Assembly (NCBI RefSeq): GCF_000315015.1 | Contig: NZ_BAEP01000075.1 | Coordinates: 248,001-312,000 of the forward strand | DNA: 64,000 bases | From: Paraglaciecola mesophila KMM 241 | Lineage (GTDB): Bacteria; Pseudomonadota; Gammaproteobacteria; Enterobacterales; Alteromonadaceae | Direction of reading: 5' to 3' | Part shown: piece by piece, positions 17,698 to 26,720 of the stretch | Position numbering within the stretch: the stretch's first letter is position 1 | Layout of the letters: each line of letters opens with the position of its first letter | The notes under the pieces: model-generated | Told to the model about the DNA's origin: nothing | What the model saw: the letters and a program-made list of their open reading frames with translations, nothing else | Database searches by the model: none | Program-made: the position numbers and the translations under genes

Positions 17698-18555
17698 ATG
17701 AAAATACCTAAAAGAATACAACCTCTGGTTGATGACGGCCTCGTTGATGAGGTGCTTTATCAGCTAATGAGCGGCAAAGAAGCTACAGTCTATGCGGTGC
17801 GCTGTGGTAACGAAATCCGCTGCGCCAAAGTGTATAAAGAAGCTATGAAGCGCAGTTTTAAAAAAGCGGCGCAATATCAAGAAGGTCGTAAAGTTCGCAA
17901 CACCCGCCGTGCGCGCGCCATGGAAAAGGGTTCGAAATTCGGTCGTAAGCAGCAAGAAGATGCATGGCAGAACACCGAGGTAGATGCCTTGTTTACGTTG
18001 GCAAAAGCCGGGGTTCGTGTGCCCGAGCCTTATGGCTGTTATGACGGTGTATTGCTGATGGAGTTGATCACCGATGATGAAGGTGACGTGGCACCGCGTT
18101 TAAACGATGTGACCATGCCTGCTGAACAAGCTATTGAAGATCACGCCATTGTGATGGTGTATGTGATGCGTATGTTATTAGCCGGTTTGGTGCACGGTGA
18201 TTTGTCAGAATTCAACGTTTTGGTCGATGCATATGGTCCCGTGATCATCGATTTGCCCCAAGTGGTTGATGCAGCTGCCAATAACAATGCGTTTAGCATG
18301 CTGCAACGGGATGTGCGCAATATGACCGAGTACTACGCACAATTCGCCCCCGAGCTTAAAAATAGCCATTACGCTGAAGAAATGTGGGCCTTGTTCGAAT
18401 CTGGTGAGCTTGAAGCGGATACCCAACTCACTGGGCATTTTGATTTCCCTGATGACGAAGCGGATGTAGATACTGTTTTAGAAGAAATCAAAGCGGCTTT
18501 TGAAGAAGAACAAGAACGAAAAGCACGTATTGCAGGCCCTAGTGACGAAGACTAG
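17698..18555 (+). CDS. RIO1-family atypical serine protein kinase
   Basis: A 285-residue protein of the RIO1 kinase family. The nucleotide loop is SGKEATVYAVR (about 24-34), with the catalytic lysine in CAKVYKE, the catalytic loop HGDLSEFNVLV (about 166-176, Asp and Asn conserved), and the metal-binding IIDLPQ in place of DFG. The RIO1-type inserted basic segment RSFKKAAQYQEGRKVRNTRRARA is present in two blocks. RIO1 kinases act in ribosome maturation in eukaryotes and archaea; the bacterial role is poorly known. The C-terminus is acidic (EEEQERKARIAGPSDED). No Shine-Dalgarno precedes the ATG; leaderless translation is possible. Confidence 0.9.
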   Translation: MKIPKRIQPLVDDGLVDEVLYQLMSGKEATVYAVRCGNEIRCAKVYKEAMKRSFKKAAQYQEGRKVRNTRRARAMEKGSKFGRKQQEDAWQNTEVDALFTLAKAGVRVPEPYGCYDGVLLMELITDDEGDVAPRLNDVTMPAEQAIEDHAIVMVYVMRMLLAGLVHGDLSEFNVLVDAYGPVIIDLPQVVDAAANNNAFSMLQRDVRNMTEYYAQFAPELKNSHYAEEMWALFESGELEADTQLTGHFDFPDDEADVDTVLEEIKAAFEEEQERKARIAGPSDED

Positions 18556-18648
18556 GGCTGAACATGACAAATGCTAGGTTGCTTTTACTGCAAGTTACTT
18601 AGCGTTTAAACTAAATCGAATCAGTCCAGCTAGACACAAACTACACGC

Positions 18649-19902
18649 CTACTGCAGATGTAATAAAGCATTTTGTTGATCAATTCTAAAATCAAACTCT
18701 CGTAAAAAATTCATCCCGAGTAAGCCATCGCTGTGCCCTAGCTCATCTAAGGGTAATACCATCACGTTGATGTTTTTTACTTTCGCCTTTGCAATTTCTA
18801 GGCTAGCAAACTGGTACATGGGGGAGCGCACGGTGCCATTGGCTGTTTGCACGTTAAATTGACCAACAAATTTAGTGTCGACTGATTTGAACAGTACTTT
18901 GAATTTCTGTCTTGAAATCGCGGTGGTGGACGCACCAGTATCAATTAAAAAATAGACTTGATTGCCGCTTAAGCTACTTTCAACCACGTACTGATCGCCA
19001 TATTTTTGTAATCCGATGGACGTGACACCAGTGGAGACATTCTTGCGTAGATTGTCGTTAGTTGTTTTGGTGGCTCTATCGCTTTGCGCGTTCACCTCGT
19101 CATCGTATTGCTGAATAATCCCGCGTATTTTCATTGCTTGTGGATCGTCATAGCGAATTGAGGCCAAGGTGTTTTCCATTAATCCCGCTTGCTGCTGGCG
19201 AGCATATGCAGTGGCTAACGCTAAAATCAACTCGCGGCTGGTGGGGCTCACTTGTAATAGGGGTTCAACGAATTGCGCCAAAATGTCCCAAGAATTCGCT
19301 TGTTTTAGCTGGGTAATGGTTCTACTGGTTAAGCGCGCAATGGTATTTTGCACTTGGTCTTGCTGTGCATTGTTCAATGGTAAACTGAGCATGCTGTGAT
19401 AATGAATAATGGCGTCACTGAGCAGATGCGTATGCGCAATATATTCGGCTTCTAGAAGCAAAAACTCAACATCTTGCGGGTATTGGCGTAGATATAGTGG
19501 GAAAAAGGCATCCAATTTGGCGTATTCCTGCGCTGCAAGCCAGCGCCGAGTTTGGGCCAAATAGGCTGCTCGCCTATCAGGTTTGAAGCGTGTCGTGTTT
19601 GGGACTCCTCGTTGCGTGTCTGTGCTCGCTTGTGTGTTTAATTTCTCTGCTACTTCTGAGTCTGTTTCAACGGCTGGTTCATGTACGTCGGGAGTCTGGG
19701 GAAAGTTAGGTTGGGTCTCTTGATTTAGCTGCTGAGTGTCTTTACTTTGCTGTTGAGCTAGCCCATCAGTTCGGCGTGATTCAATTTGACTCTGTTCTGA
19801 CTGAGGCACGGATACTTGTTTATGGCCATTGAGATACTGATATACGTTAGCAAAAATTGAAGCCAATAAAGCCAAGATCAGTACGCTATTGAATTTAGTC
19901 AT
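18649..19902 (-). CDS. Membrane-anchored retropepsin-like aspartyl protease
   Basis: A 417-residue protein with an N-terminal membrane anchor (ILALLASIFANVYQYLN), a Gln/Thr-rich linker to about residue 110, a helical TPR-like region (about 115-270), and a C-terminal clan AA aspartyl protease domain. The catalytic motif is FLIDTGASTTAIS near residue 318, with the partner strand LLGMNFLREFDF near the end. Only one DTG is present, so activity would need a dimer, as in retropepsins. Such proteins are found in many Proteobacteria, substrate unknown. It is the last gene of a minus-strand run 21184-18649; AAGG precedes the start. Confidence 0.82.
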   Translation of the reverse strand: MTKFNSVLILALLASIFANVYQYLNGHKQVSVPQSEQSQIESRRTDGLAQQQSKDTQQLNQETQPNFPQTPDVHEPAVETDSEVAEKLNTQASTDTQRGVPNTTRFKPDRRAAYLAQTRRWLAAQEYAKLDAFFPLYLRQYPQDVEFLLLEAEYIAHTHLLSDAIIHYHSMLSLPLNNAQQDQVQNTIARLTSRTITQLKQANSWDILAQFVEPLLQVSPTSRELILALATAYARQQQAGLMENTLASIRYDDPQAMKIRGIIQQYDDEVNAQSDRATKTTNDNLRKNVSTGVTSIGLQKYGDQYVVESSLSGNQVYFLIDTGASTTAISRQKFKVLFKSVDTKFVGQFNVQTANGTVRSPMYQFASLEIAKAKVKNINVMVLPLDELGHSDGLLGMNFLREFDFRIDQQNALLHLQ

Positions 19903-19915
19903 GACATTGATGCCT

Positions 19916-20380
19916 TTACTTTGTTAAAGGCGTCAGCAAGGCGTTAAAATAACTATCACAGAATACCTTGGGCATGCGCTTTGGCTTACCGGAGCTTAGC
20001 GCGATACACACAAATTCGGTGCGTGCTTTGAGCATAGTTAAACCGTCACTTAGGCGAATAAACTGAAATTGCCTAGCGAGTTTTAACTTGTTATCACAAG
20101 CAACAATCCATGTGGCGCAACCCAGCGTATCGCCCAACACGGCTGCCGCCAAATAATCAATTTCATGGCGGCTAATAGCCATGCCTCTGTCTAGTTCTTG
20201 GTATTGCTCAATGCTTAATCCTAAGGCATTTGAATGGGCCCATGCGGTGCGCTCTAATTGACCAACGTAGGCCACATTATTGACATGGTTGTAATGGTCA
20301 ATTTGTTCAGGGGTTATCTGCCACTGGCAAACGAAAGGCTTTGGGTATTGCCATGGAAGCAGCTCTAGGGAGTCTGGCAT
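19916..20380 (-). CDS. Acyl-CoA thioesterase of the 4HBT hotdog family
   Basis: A 154-residue single hotdog-fold protein. The active-site signature YNHVNNVAYVGQLERTAWAH is at residues 30-50, matching the 4-hydroxybenzoyl-CoA thioesterase family (normally Asp/Asn-Asn-His near the first helix; here DHYNHVNN). It would hydrolyse acyl-CoA thioesters. Family members often show broad fatty-acyl specificity. It is 6 bp from the upstream FFLEELY-motif gene, so they are co-transcribed. The start ATG at 20380 leaves a normal family length. Confidence 0.82.
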   Translation of the reverse strand: MPDSLELLPWQYPKPFVCQWQITPEQIDHYNHVNNVAYVGQLERTAWAHSNALGLSIEQYQELDRGMAISRHEIDYLAAAVLGDTLGCATWIVACDNKLKLARQFQFIRLSDGLTMLKARTEFVCIALSSGKPKRMPKVFCDSYFNALLTPLTK

Positions 20381-20386
20381 TATTGA

Positions 20387-21184
20387 TTAGCTCTCAAGTA
20401 AAATTTCAACACTGGGAATACAAGGTAATGGGTTAGTACCTTGTTGGGAAAACACCTGCTCGGTAAACAACGACGCAACAAGATGCGCTTCTCTGCTGAC
20501 GATTTCGCTCATAAAGGACTGGCTGTTAGGGATCTTTTTAAACGCTTTGTAGCCGTCTTGCAAAAATAAATGCAAGGTTTGTAAGCCTTTCATACGAGCA
20601 GGGTGCTTTGACAGTGCCAGCATCATTGCGACGCCTTTGATCGCTACCGCGTCACTGAGGTTGTTGCCAAGCTCTTGGAGCAAACTGATTTGCTCTTGGC
20701 GTAAATGCCCATTGTGGCCGCTGACAAAAGCTGCCGCATACGTTTGCTGATTAATAATGACGCGCTTATTGGCGTCAGTTCGATGGGATATAGATAACTG
20801 CTGATTCGCGGTTGTTGCATGCTTTTTGAGTTCCAACGCTAAGACGTAATCCAGCTCATAAGATAACGCGTGTAAACGCAATGCGCTTTCCAATGAGAGC
20901 AACGCTTTGCTGGGCAAGTATCTGTGCATTTTCGGTACTACGCGTTTTATCTGAGCATCGCGCTGACTGAAATCTTTTGGGCCATATATTTGCTCAGTAA
21001 AAAAAACCATTGCAGGCGCCGTATACGAGTTGTTCATTTGCGCTTGATGAGTGCTTTGCATGCGCAGAGTTTGCCATGCCTGTACCCCTTGAATTAGGGG
21101 TAACAACTTCGCGTCTAACGCCATTTCCTGCAGTGTTTGCACTGCGCGCAAATGACGAGAAACCTGAGCCACTAAATCAGACAT
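20387..21184 (-). CDS. FFLEELY-motif protein of unknown function
   Basis: A 265-residue soluble, helical protein. It carries MVFFTEQIYGPKDFSQRDAQIKR, in two adjoining blocks, which corresponds to the FFLEELYGPRDFAQRDAQ signature of the FFLEELY-motif family of gammaproteobacteria. The family function is unknown. It is first in a minus-strand operon with the thioesterase and aspartyl protease; the thioesterase neighbour may hint at lipid metabolism, but nothing in the sequence proves it. Confidence 0.75.
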   Translation of the reverse strand: MSDLVAQVSRHLRAVQTLQEMALDAKLLPLIQGVQAWQTLRMQSTHQAQMNNSYTAPAMVFFTEQIYGPKDFSQRDAQIKRVVPKMHRYLPSKALLSLESALRLHALSYELDYVLALELKKHATTANQQLSISHRTDANKRVIINQQTYAAAFVSGHNGHLRQEQISLLQELGNNLSDAVAIKGVAMMLALSKHPARMKGLQTLHLFLQDGYKAFKKIPNSQSFMSEIVSREAHLVASLFTEQVFSQQGTNPLPCIPSVEILLES

Positions 21185-21253
21185 TCGATGACACCATCAC
21201 TGAGGCAAAGTTGACGCGCCTCTTATCAAGATGCACTGTATTGCAAGAAGACA

Positions 21254-21991
21254 TTATTTTTTCAATGTAATTTTACCGAAGACGTCAGCGGTGATAAAAC
21301 CCAAGTTTTTGCTGCCGTTTTGTGCAGCAAAATCATGAGACCCCATGAAGTGTTCACGTACCTCGCTGCCATCATTGTCACAATAGGCCAACATAAAGCC
21401 CATGACATCACCGCTTTTCAGGGGGATCGCCGCCTTAGGGTTGGCGTCAGTGTAGTTGTTGGGATAACGTTTGATGGCGACTTCCCACAGTATCGTATTG
21501 GGCGCATCTAGTTGGCGCTTCCAGTTGCTGTTTACATGCTCGTTATACAAATGCGCTTTTTCATCATCGCCAATATCTGCTGCTTGGTTATCAAGACCGA
21601 TGTGATACGCCAATGCGCTGTGATTAAACTGGTGAATACCGCCAGATGCGTCACCATCAACGAAAATTTCCAATGCGTCATCATCCCAATATCGCACCAG
21701 GGGATCAGCATGGGTATCAATCAGCAGGTCATCGGTAATTTCGGCTTGTAGGTACAAGTAATTTTCATCCCATAGCAAACGATAGCGGCCGGAAAAATCT
21801 GCTTTTTCTGGCAAGGTTCCGTCCATTAAATAAGGCATGTCGTGCCATTGTGCTTGTTGCCAAACATTCTCTGAATAACCATCAATAATAGGCGCTTGTG
21901 CGGTGTACTTTACGTCGAATGCGTGGGCTGAAAGCGATAGTCCACTGATTGTTGAGACCATCAGCAGCGATTTTGCTAGGCGTGAAAACAT
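21254..21991 (-). CDS. Exported CBM9-like carbohydrate-binding protein
   Basis: A 245-residue secreted protein. A signal peptide (LLMVSTISGLSLSAHAF) is followed by one beta-sandwich domain of the carbohydrate-binding module 9 type: IIDGYSENVWQQAQW opening, LLWDENYLYLQAEITDDLL, and WDDDALEIFVDGDA, the calcium-binding loop region of the fold. No catalytic domain is attached, so it is a free-standing binding protein, probably periplasmic or extracellular. The ligand is not known. It is separate from the neighbouring operons. Confidence 0.8.
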   Translation of the reverse strand: MFSRLAKSLLMVSTISGLSLSAHAFDVKYTAQAPIIDGYSENVWQQAQWHDMPYLMDGTLPEKADFSGRYRLLWDENYLYLQAEITDDLLIDTHADPLVRYWDDDALEIFVDGDASGGIHQFNHSALAYHIGLDNQAADIGDDEKAHLYNEHVNSNWKRQLDAPNTILWEVAIKRYPNNYTDANPKAAIPLKSGDVMGFMLAYCDNDGSEVREHFMGSHDFAAQNGSKNLGFITADVFGKITLKK

Positions 21992-22139
21992 GGTAAGTCC
22001 TTGTTAGAGAGATGAAAAAAAAGAAAATAGAAAACATTAAACATATGCTTAGGTTAGCTTGACGCAAAGTCCGAGTTAACACAATAGGGCGTTTCGCAGC
22101 TTGAGTTTATAGGTCTGGGTTAGGTAGAATGCGCCCCCT

Positions 22140-22772
22140 ATGAATATCGCTAACGCCTCTATACATTCGAACGACTTCAGTGAGCAGGGTCGTCGTCACA
22201 CCAGCGCAGAAATACATCAATACCAAGATGTGATTGCGCTATTTGATGCTGCCTTCAATCAAAGCGAGAATACCCGCTTGATTAAAGGCGCTGGCGAGCC
22301 TGAATATATCCCAGCCAATGAGCTGTGTGATTTCCATCAAGTGATTTTCGCCCATGGGTATTTCGCCAGCGCACTGCACGAAATTGCCCATTGGTGTATT
22401 GCCGGAAAAAGGCGTCGTATGTTAAACGATTATGGTTACTGGTATTGCCCAGATGGGAGAACAGAAGCCGAGCAGAAAAAATTCGAGCAAGTAGAAATTA
22501 AACCTCAAGCAATCGAATGGGCGTTTTCTGTGGCAGCTAATAAAGCGTTTCGTGTTAGTACTGATAACCTAAATGGTACCGAGCCCGATACCAAAGCATT
22601 TACCTTAAATGTGCATCAACAAGTATTAAACTATTTACGAGATGGATTCCCCCCGCGGGCGGCCTTGTTTATTGATGCGCTTGCAGCATTCTATGCCACA
22701 GAGGCATTATCGCCAGCTAAGTTTAGTTTGCCCGAAGAATGGCGTGTCGCTATGACTAAGGCTGGGGTGTAA
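22140..22772 (+). CDS. epmC: EF-P hydroxylase
   Basis: A 210-residue protein matching EpmC (YfcM), which hydroxylates the beta-lysylated lysine of elongation factor P. The diagnostic metal-binding segment is SALHEIAHWCIAGKRRRMLNDYGYWY (about 78-103, HEIAHW and the following tyrosines), then KPQAIEWAFSVAANKAFRVS. It overlaps the next gene by one base (TAATG). The order epmC, a kinase-like gene, yfcL, with mnmC and fabB next, is close to the E. coli yfcM-yfcL-mnmC-fabB region. Confidence 0.92.
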   Translation: MNIANASIHSNDFSEQGRRHTSAEIHQYQDVIALFDAAFNQSENTRLIKGAGEPEYIPANELCDFHQVIFAHGYFASALHEIAHWCIAGKRRRMLNDYGYWYCPDGRTEAEQKKFEQVEIKPQAIEWAFSVAANKAFRVSTDNLNGTEPDTKAFTLNVHQQVLNYLRDGFPPRAALFIDALAAFYATEALSPAKFSLPEEWRVAMTKAGV

Positions 22773-23908
22773 TGACAATGACGCATTTTATACTTGGCTT
22801 AGTGATTAACCCCTTTGCTGGCATTGGCGGCAGCGTCGCATTAAAAGGTAGCGACGGTAGGCAAACTCGAGATAAAGCACTCGCCCTAGGTGCGACCAAA
22901 TTGGCAAATAGCCGCACTCGATTGGCACTACAAGAATTGCTGGGGGTTAAAGATAGTGTGCATATCTATACCGCCGGCGGTGAAATGGGCGAAGCGCTCG
23001 TGGCCGAAATGGGGTTTGAGCACACAGTGGTGTATCAACAAGAAGCTGTTCAAAGCGAACCGGAAGATACTGAGCGCTGCGTACACATACTACAGCAACA
23101 GGGAGTAGACTTGCTCCTCTTTGCGGGAGGCGATGGCACAGCGCGCAATGTTTGCCGTATTGTCGGTGAATCATTACCTGTGTTGGGTGTGCCTGCAGGC
23201 TGCAAAATTCACTCAGGGGTATACGCTGTTACGCCGCAGGCGGCGGGGCGCGTGGTGGCTATGATGGTCAACGGCGAAATTGTCACCTTGCAAGAAGCTG
23301 ATGTCATGGACATAGACGAAACCCTCTTTCGCCAAGGCAGAGTCAATGCCCGTCAGTATGGTGAAATGCGTGTGCCCAGTGAACTTCGCTATATCCAAGC
23401 GGTGAAAATGGGCGGCAAGGAATCTGAGGAGTTGGTACTGAGTGATATCGCCGCGCATGTGATTGAATTCATGGACGAGCACCCTGAGCGTCTATTTGTG
23501 ATGGGCTCAGGCTCAACCGTAGGCTTCATTATGCAGGAGCTAGGTTTAGAGAACACCTTACTTGGCGTAGATATTGTGCAAAACCGGCAGGTTGTTGCCC
23601 ATGATGTGATGGCCAGTTCCTTGCTCGAATACGTTTCAAATGTACCCGTTACTTTAGTTATCACCTTAATTGGTGGCCAAGGGCATATCTTCGGCCGAGG
23701 CAATCAGCAGATTAGCCCTGAGGTGCTCAAAAAAATTGGTCGTGACAACCTGTTGCTTGTGGCTACCAAAAGCAAATTACAAGGCTTAAAGGGTAAGCCT
23801 TTAATCGCAGACACTGGGGATATTGCGCTTGATGCTCATCTAGCGGGAATGATCTGCGTAACCACAGGGTACAAAGATCAGGTGTTGTACCCCATCGCTA
23901 AATTTTAA
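22772..23908 (+). CDS. ATP-NAD kinase-like protein
   Basis: A 378-residue protein of the NAD kinase-like fold. Motifs are LVINPFAGIGGSVALKGSDG at the N-terminus, the nucleotide-binding LLFAGGDGTARN (about 113-124), PAGCKIHSGVYAVTPQAAG and the C-terminal TGYKDQVLYP. The GGDGT loop is the family signature, but the N-terminal GIGG extension sets it apart from NadK itself, so the acceptor may not be NAD. It overlaps the epmC stop by one base, implying co-translation. A second Met two codons on could serve as start. Confidence 0.8.
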   Translation: MTMTHFILGLVINPFAGIGGSVALKGSDGRQTRDKALALGATKLANSRTRLALQELLGVKDSVHIYTAGGEMGEALVAEMGFEHTVVYQQEAVQSEPEDTERCVHILQQQGVDLLLFAGGDGTARNVCRIVGESLPVLGVPAGCKIHSGVYAVTPQAAGRVVAMMVNGEIVTLQEADVMDIDETLFRQGRVNARQYGEMRVPSELRYIQAVKMGGKESEELVLSDIAAHVIEFMDEHPERLFVMGSGSTVGFIMQELGLENTLLGVDIVQNRQVVAHDVMASSLLEYVSNVPVTLVITLIGGQGHIFGRGNQQISPEVLKKIGRDNLLLVATKSKLQGLKGKPLIADTGDIALDAHLAGMICVTTGYKDQVLYPIAKF

Positions 23909-23941
23909 TGACTAGCTAACGACAGGACTTGAACAGATTAT

Positions 23942-24253
23942 ATGAGTGGATCAGTAAACAGCGATGAAGCAAAACAAAGATTCGATGAATTTGTCGACTC
24001 AACGCAAATGTACCTTGATGGTGTGGTCGTTGATGGCAGCGACCAAGAATTGTTTATAGCCAGTTACTTAACGGGGCACTTTTCCCTAGTAACGAGTAAT
24101 GCATTGGCATTAGATGATTATTCGCTAAAAGCGATTGATACCTATATGCAAACTAGTTTAGAAAAAGCCTATGCCAACAATGAAGTCGAAGGCCAAGACC
24201 AAACCCAAGTTTCGGCGCTATGGAACACACTTTTTGCTAAGGCAACGCCTTAG
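23942..24253 (+). CDS. yfcL: YfcL-family protein
   Basis: A 103-residue protein of the YfcL family, conserved next to epmC, mnmC and fabB in many gammaproteobacteria. It is small, acidic and helical (FDEFVDSTQMYLDG, EVEGQDQTQVSALWN) with no catalytic motif. Function is unknown. The 33-bp gap and same direction indicate co-transcription with epmC and the kinase-like gene. It converges on mnmC, 65 bp away. Confidence 0.85.
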   Translation: MSGSVNSDEAKQRFDEFVDSTQMYLDGVVVDGSDQELFIASYLTGHFSLVTSNALALDDYSLKAIDTYMQTSLEKAYANNEVEGQDQTQVSALWNTLFAKATP

Positions 24254-24318
24254 TCGTGGTGATTCAAGGGATGGTAAAGGCTAACTCGTGGCCACTACTA
24301 CCTCCTGAAACGACGGGA

Positions 24319-26436
24319 TTACACTTCCCGGCGGATCAACTGACGGATTAAAAAACGATTTGGGTTTAGGGTATTCAATAAATCATTTGCCATAGGCAGT
24401 GGTTGCCCGCTGATTTGACTGGCGAGTACTTCAGCCATTAACGGTGCCGTAGTCAACCCACGTGAGCCAAGCCCTGTGAGCATAAACACATTAGTAATAT
24501 CACTTCCTTTTGGGTAATAGCCTAAGGGCAGGGCTTTGTACAAATCGCTTAATTCCTCCTTTTGCTTGTCAATATCTGCCAATGCACCCATCAAAGGCAA
24601 GTGGTCCGGAGAGCTGCAACGCACTGCTGCTCGGCCTTGTGCGTTACCCACTACTTCTTGTGCCCAATGACAGTCTGACAGCGATTGATAATGGGTGGCT
24701 AAATTTTTGACTTGCTCGCTTAGGCGGTAATCAGTGCTCAAATCATTTTTCACATAGGTTGAGCCTAGTGCATGCTGGCCGTTATACTCAGGGGTTAAAT
24801 AACCTTTATGACATAGCACGGTTTTCAATTTACTTAGAGCCGCTTGAGCCGGAACCGCTTCAACTTGGCCACGAACCATGCGCAAAGGGAAATTAGCGAG
24901 CTCTGATATACCATGACTTTGTGCACCAGTGGCATAAATCACAATGTCAGCTAGCGCTAAGCTAGTATTTTCATTCTTTTTAGATGTGCCCATTGAATCG
25001 TCAAAATGTAATTGCCAACGTGTGTTCTCTTGCGCGGTATTGGAGACATTTTTTTGCTCTATGCGTTTGAGTGCATGATGGCTATATAACCTCACCTGAC
25101 TCAATTTCGCTGCTGCAGCGAATAAGGCATCGACCAATTGTGCAGGATCTATCCAACCGCCCAGCGGCATAAACAAACCACCGTATGGCATGTCACAATT
25201 GGCTAACTGTGCTGCTTCGCTGGGCTCAACATAACGTACTAGCTCGAAAGGCCACAATTGGCTTTCAGTCAGTTTTGCATAACGTTCTGCCAGCGCAGGC
25301 TTGAAACCCAATTGCAACACGCCGCACCACTGGTGGGCGAATTGGAAACCTTGAGACTGGAGCTGTCGATACTGGTTGGCGGCATACACAAAGCTGTGGG
25401 CGTTAATCTGGCTGGCATGACTTGCATCCACATTGAGTTGCGGATAGAACCCGGCTTGGGGATTACCCGACGCACCTTGTGCAGGGGTCGCATCGTTAAA
25501 ATAAATATCGCAGTCATAGCCTTTTTTCGCCATGGCATAGGCCATGCTGGCCCCTGCAATTCCAGCCCCGATAATCGCGACTTTGGGTTTACTCGCTAAC
25601 GCCGTTTGCGCGTGACTTTCTGCATTACTAGTAATTACAGTAGCAAGATTCACATAAGCGGCGCGCTGATAATATCTGGCTTGTTGGCGATTAATTTGAA
25701 TCTCAGACTCACTGGCTATGCATCCGGCAAGCATTTCACGCTTGCGGCCGTGCCCTTTGCGTTTCTCTACTACAAAGCCTGCATCACGTAATCCGCGCTT
25801 TACAAAACCAGCCGCGGTAAAGGTAGCGAACGTGCAGTCTTTACTGGCTAAGCGTGCCATTTGTTCAAATAACTGGGGTGACCACATTTGTGGGTTTTTA
25901 CTGGGGGCAAACCCATCTAAATACCACGCGTTTACTAAGCCGTCTTCATTGGTATGCCATTGGGGTAATGAGTCATGGATATCACCTAGCCATAAATCGA
26001 CAATAACGCGGTTATTTACAAAAGACATACGATGGCAACCATCGAGTGGCATAGGGTATTGGTCAATTAATGCCTTAGCGTCATCTTCAAATTGAACAAA
26101 AGCACCGAGAGCTTGGACTAGGTCTGTATGGGTAAGGGGGAATTTTTCCGTGCTGATAAAGTGCAAGCTAATTTTACTGGCAGGGTTTTGGGCTAAATGT
26201 TGTTTAAACGCAGCTAGTGTCACTAACAGGTTAAGCCCAGTTCCGAAGCCTGTTTCAGCAATAACAAAGCTAGGTTTTGACCATTGCTGCCAACGCTGAG
26301 GCAACAGATTATTGTGTAAAAAGACATATTCGGTTTCTGAGGCGCCGTCGCAGGATGAAAAATACACGTCATCAAAATTCGTGGCGATTGGAGTGCCATC
26401 AGCGTTAAACTGAATATCTGCTGTTTTAATGGTCAA
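24319..26436 (-). CDS. mnmC: tRNA mnm5s2U biosynthesis bifunctional protein MnmC
   Basis: A 705-residue fusion that completes mnm5s2U at U34 of tRNAs. The N-terminal half (to about 240) is the SAM methyltransferase, with FDDVYFSSCDG, AETGFGTGLNLLVTLAA and WYLDGFAPSKNPQMW. The C-terminal half (about 280-700) is the FAD oxidoreductase that turns cmnm5 into nm5, with the dinucleotide fold VAIIGAGIAGASMAYAMAKK and the C-terminal MLTGLGSRGLTTAPL. The start is TTG at 26436, giving the family-like N-terminus; GGAG lies ten bases upstream. Divergent from fabB. Length is close to the usual 650-700. Confidence 0.93.
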   Translation of the reverse strand: MTIKTADIQFNADGTPIATNFDDVYFSSCDGASETEYVFLHNNLLPQRWQQWSKPSFVIAETGFGTGLNLLVTLAAFKQHLAQNPASKISLHFISTEKFPLTHTDLVQALGAFVQFEDDAKALIDQYPMPLDGCHRMSFVNNRVIVDLWLGDIHDSLPQWHTNEDGLVNAWYLDGFAPSKNPQMWSPQLFEQMARLASKDCTFATFTAAGFVKRGLRDAGFVVEKRKGHGRKREMLAGCIASESEIQINRQQARYYQRAAYVNLATVITSNAESHAQTALASKPKVAIIGAGIAGASMAYAMAKKGYDCDIYFNDATPAQGASGNPQAGFYPQLNVDASHASQINAHSFVYAANQYRQLQSQGFQFAHQWCGVLQLGFKPALAERYAKLTESQLWPFELVRYVEPSEAAQLANCDMPYGGLFMPLGGWIDPAQLVDALFAAAAKLSQVRLYSHHALKRIEQKNVSNTAQENTRWQLHFDDSMGTSKKNENTSLALADIVIYATGAQSHGISELANFPLRMVRGQVEAVPAQAALSKLKTVLCHKGYLTPEYNGQHALGSTYVKNDLSTDYRLSEQVKNLATHYQSLSDCHWAQEVVGNAQGRAAVRCSSPDHLPLMGALADIDKQKEELSDLYKALPLGYYPKGSDITNVFMLTGLGSRGLTTAPLMAEVLASQISGQPLPMANDLLNTLNPNRFLIRQLIRREV

Positions 26437-26526
26437 TCGTTTGGGTCTCCGAGTATGCTTGGGCTAGTCTTCAAAAGCACGATAGTTTAAGGTAACTGCT
26501 TGGACAATCCAAACGGTCTATACAAA

Positions 26527-26572
26527 CCAAGCAGTGTTAAGTAAATAGGCCAAACAGTGTTAAGTAAATAGG
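26527..26572. repeat. 23-bp tandem duplication upstream of fabB
   Basis: Two adjacent copies of a 23-bp unit, CCAA(G/A)CAGTGTTAAGTAAATAGG, at 26527-26549 and 26550-26572 differ at one base. They lie in the mnmC-fabB divergent region, 149 bp before the fabB start. The origin may be slippage, or the copies may be paired operator sites. Confidence 0.85.
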
Positions 26573-26720
26573 GATGCTATTTATAACCGGTAATGATTTG
26601 TAGTACGCAGGCTGGGATGCGTGATTTATATACGCTAAAGAGCAGACCAGTTGCATCGCGAAAATCGTTACCATATGCGGCAATTTTAAAAGCAGCAATT
26701 TTTTGCTTGAAGGGTTTATC

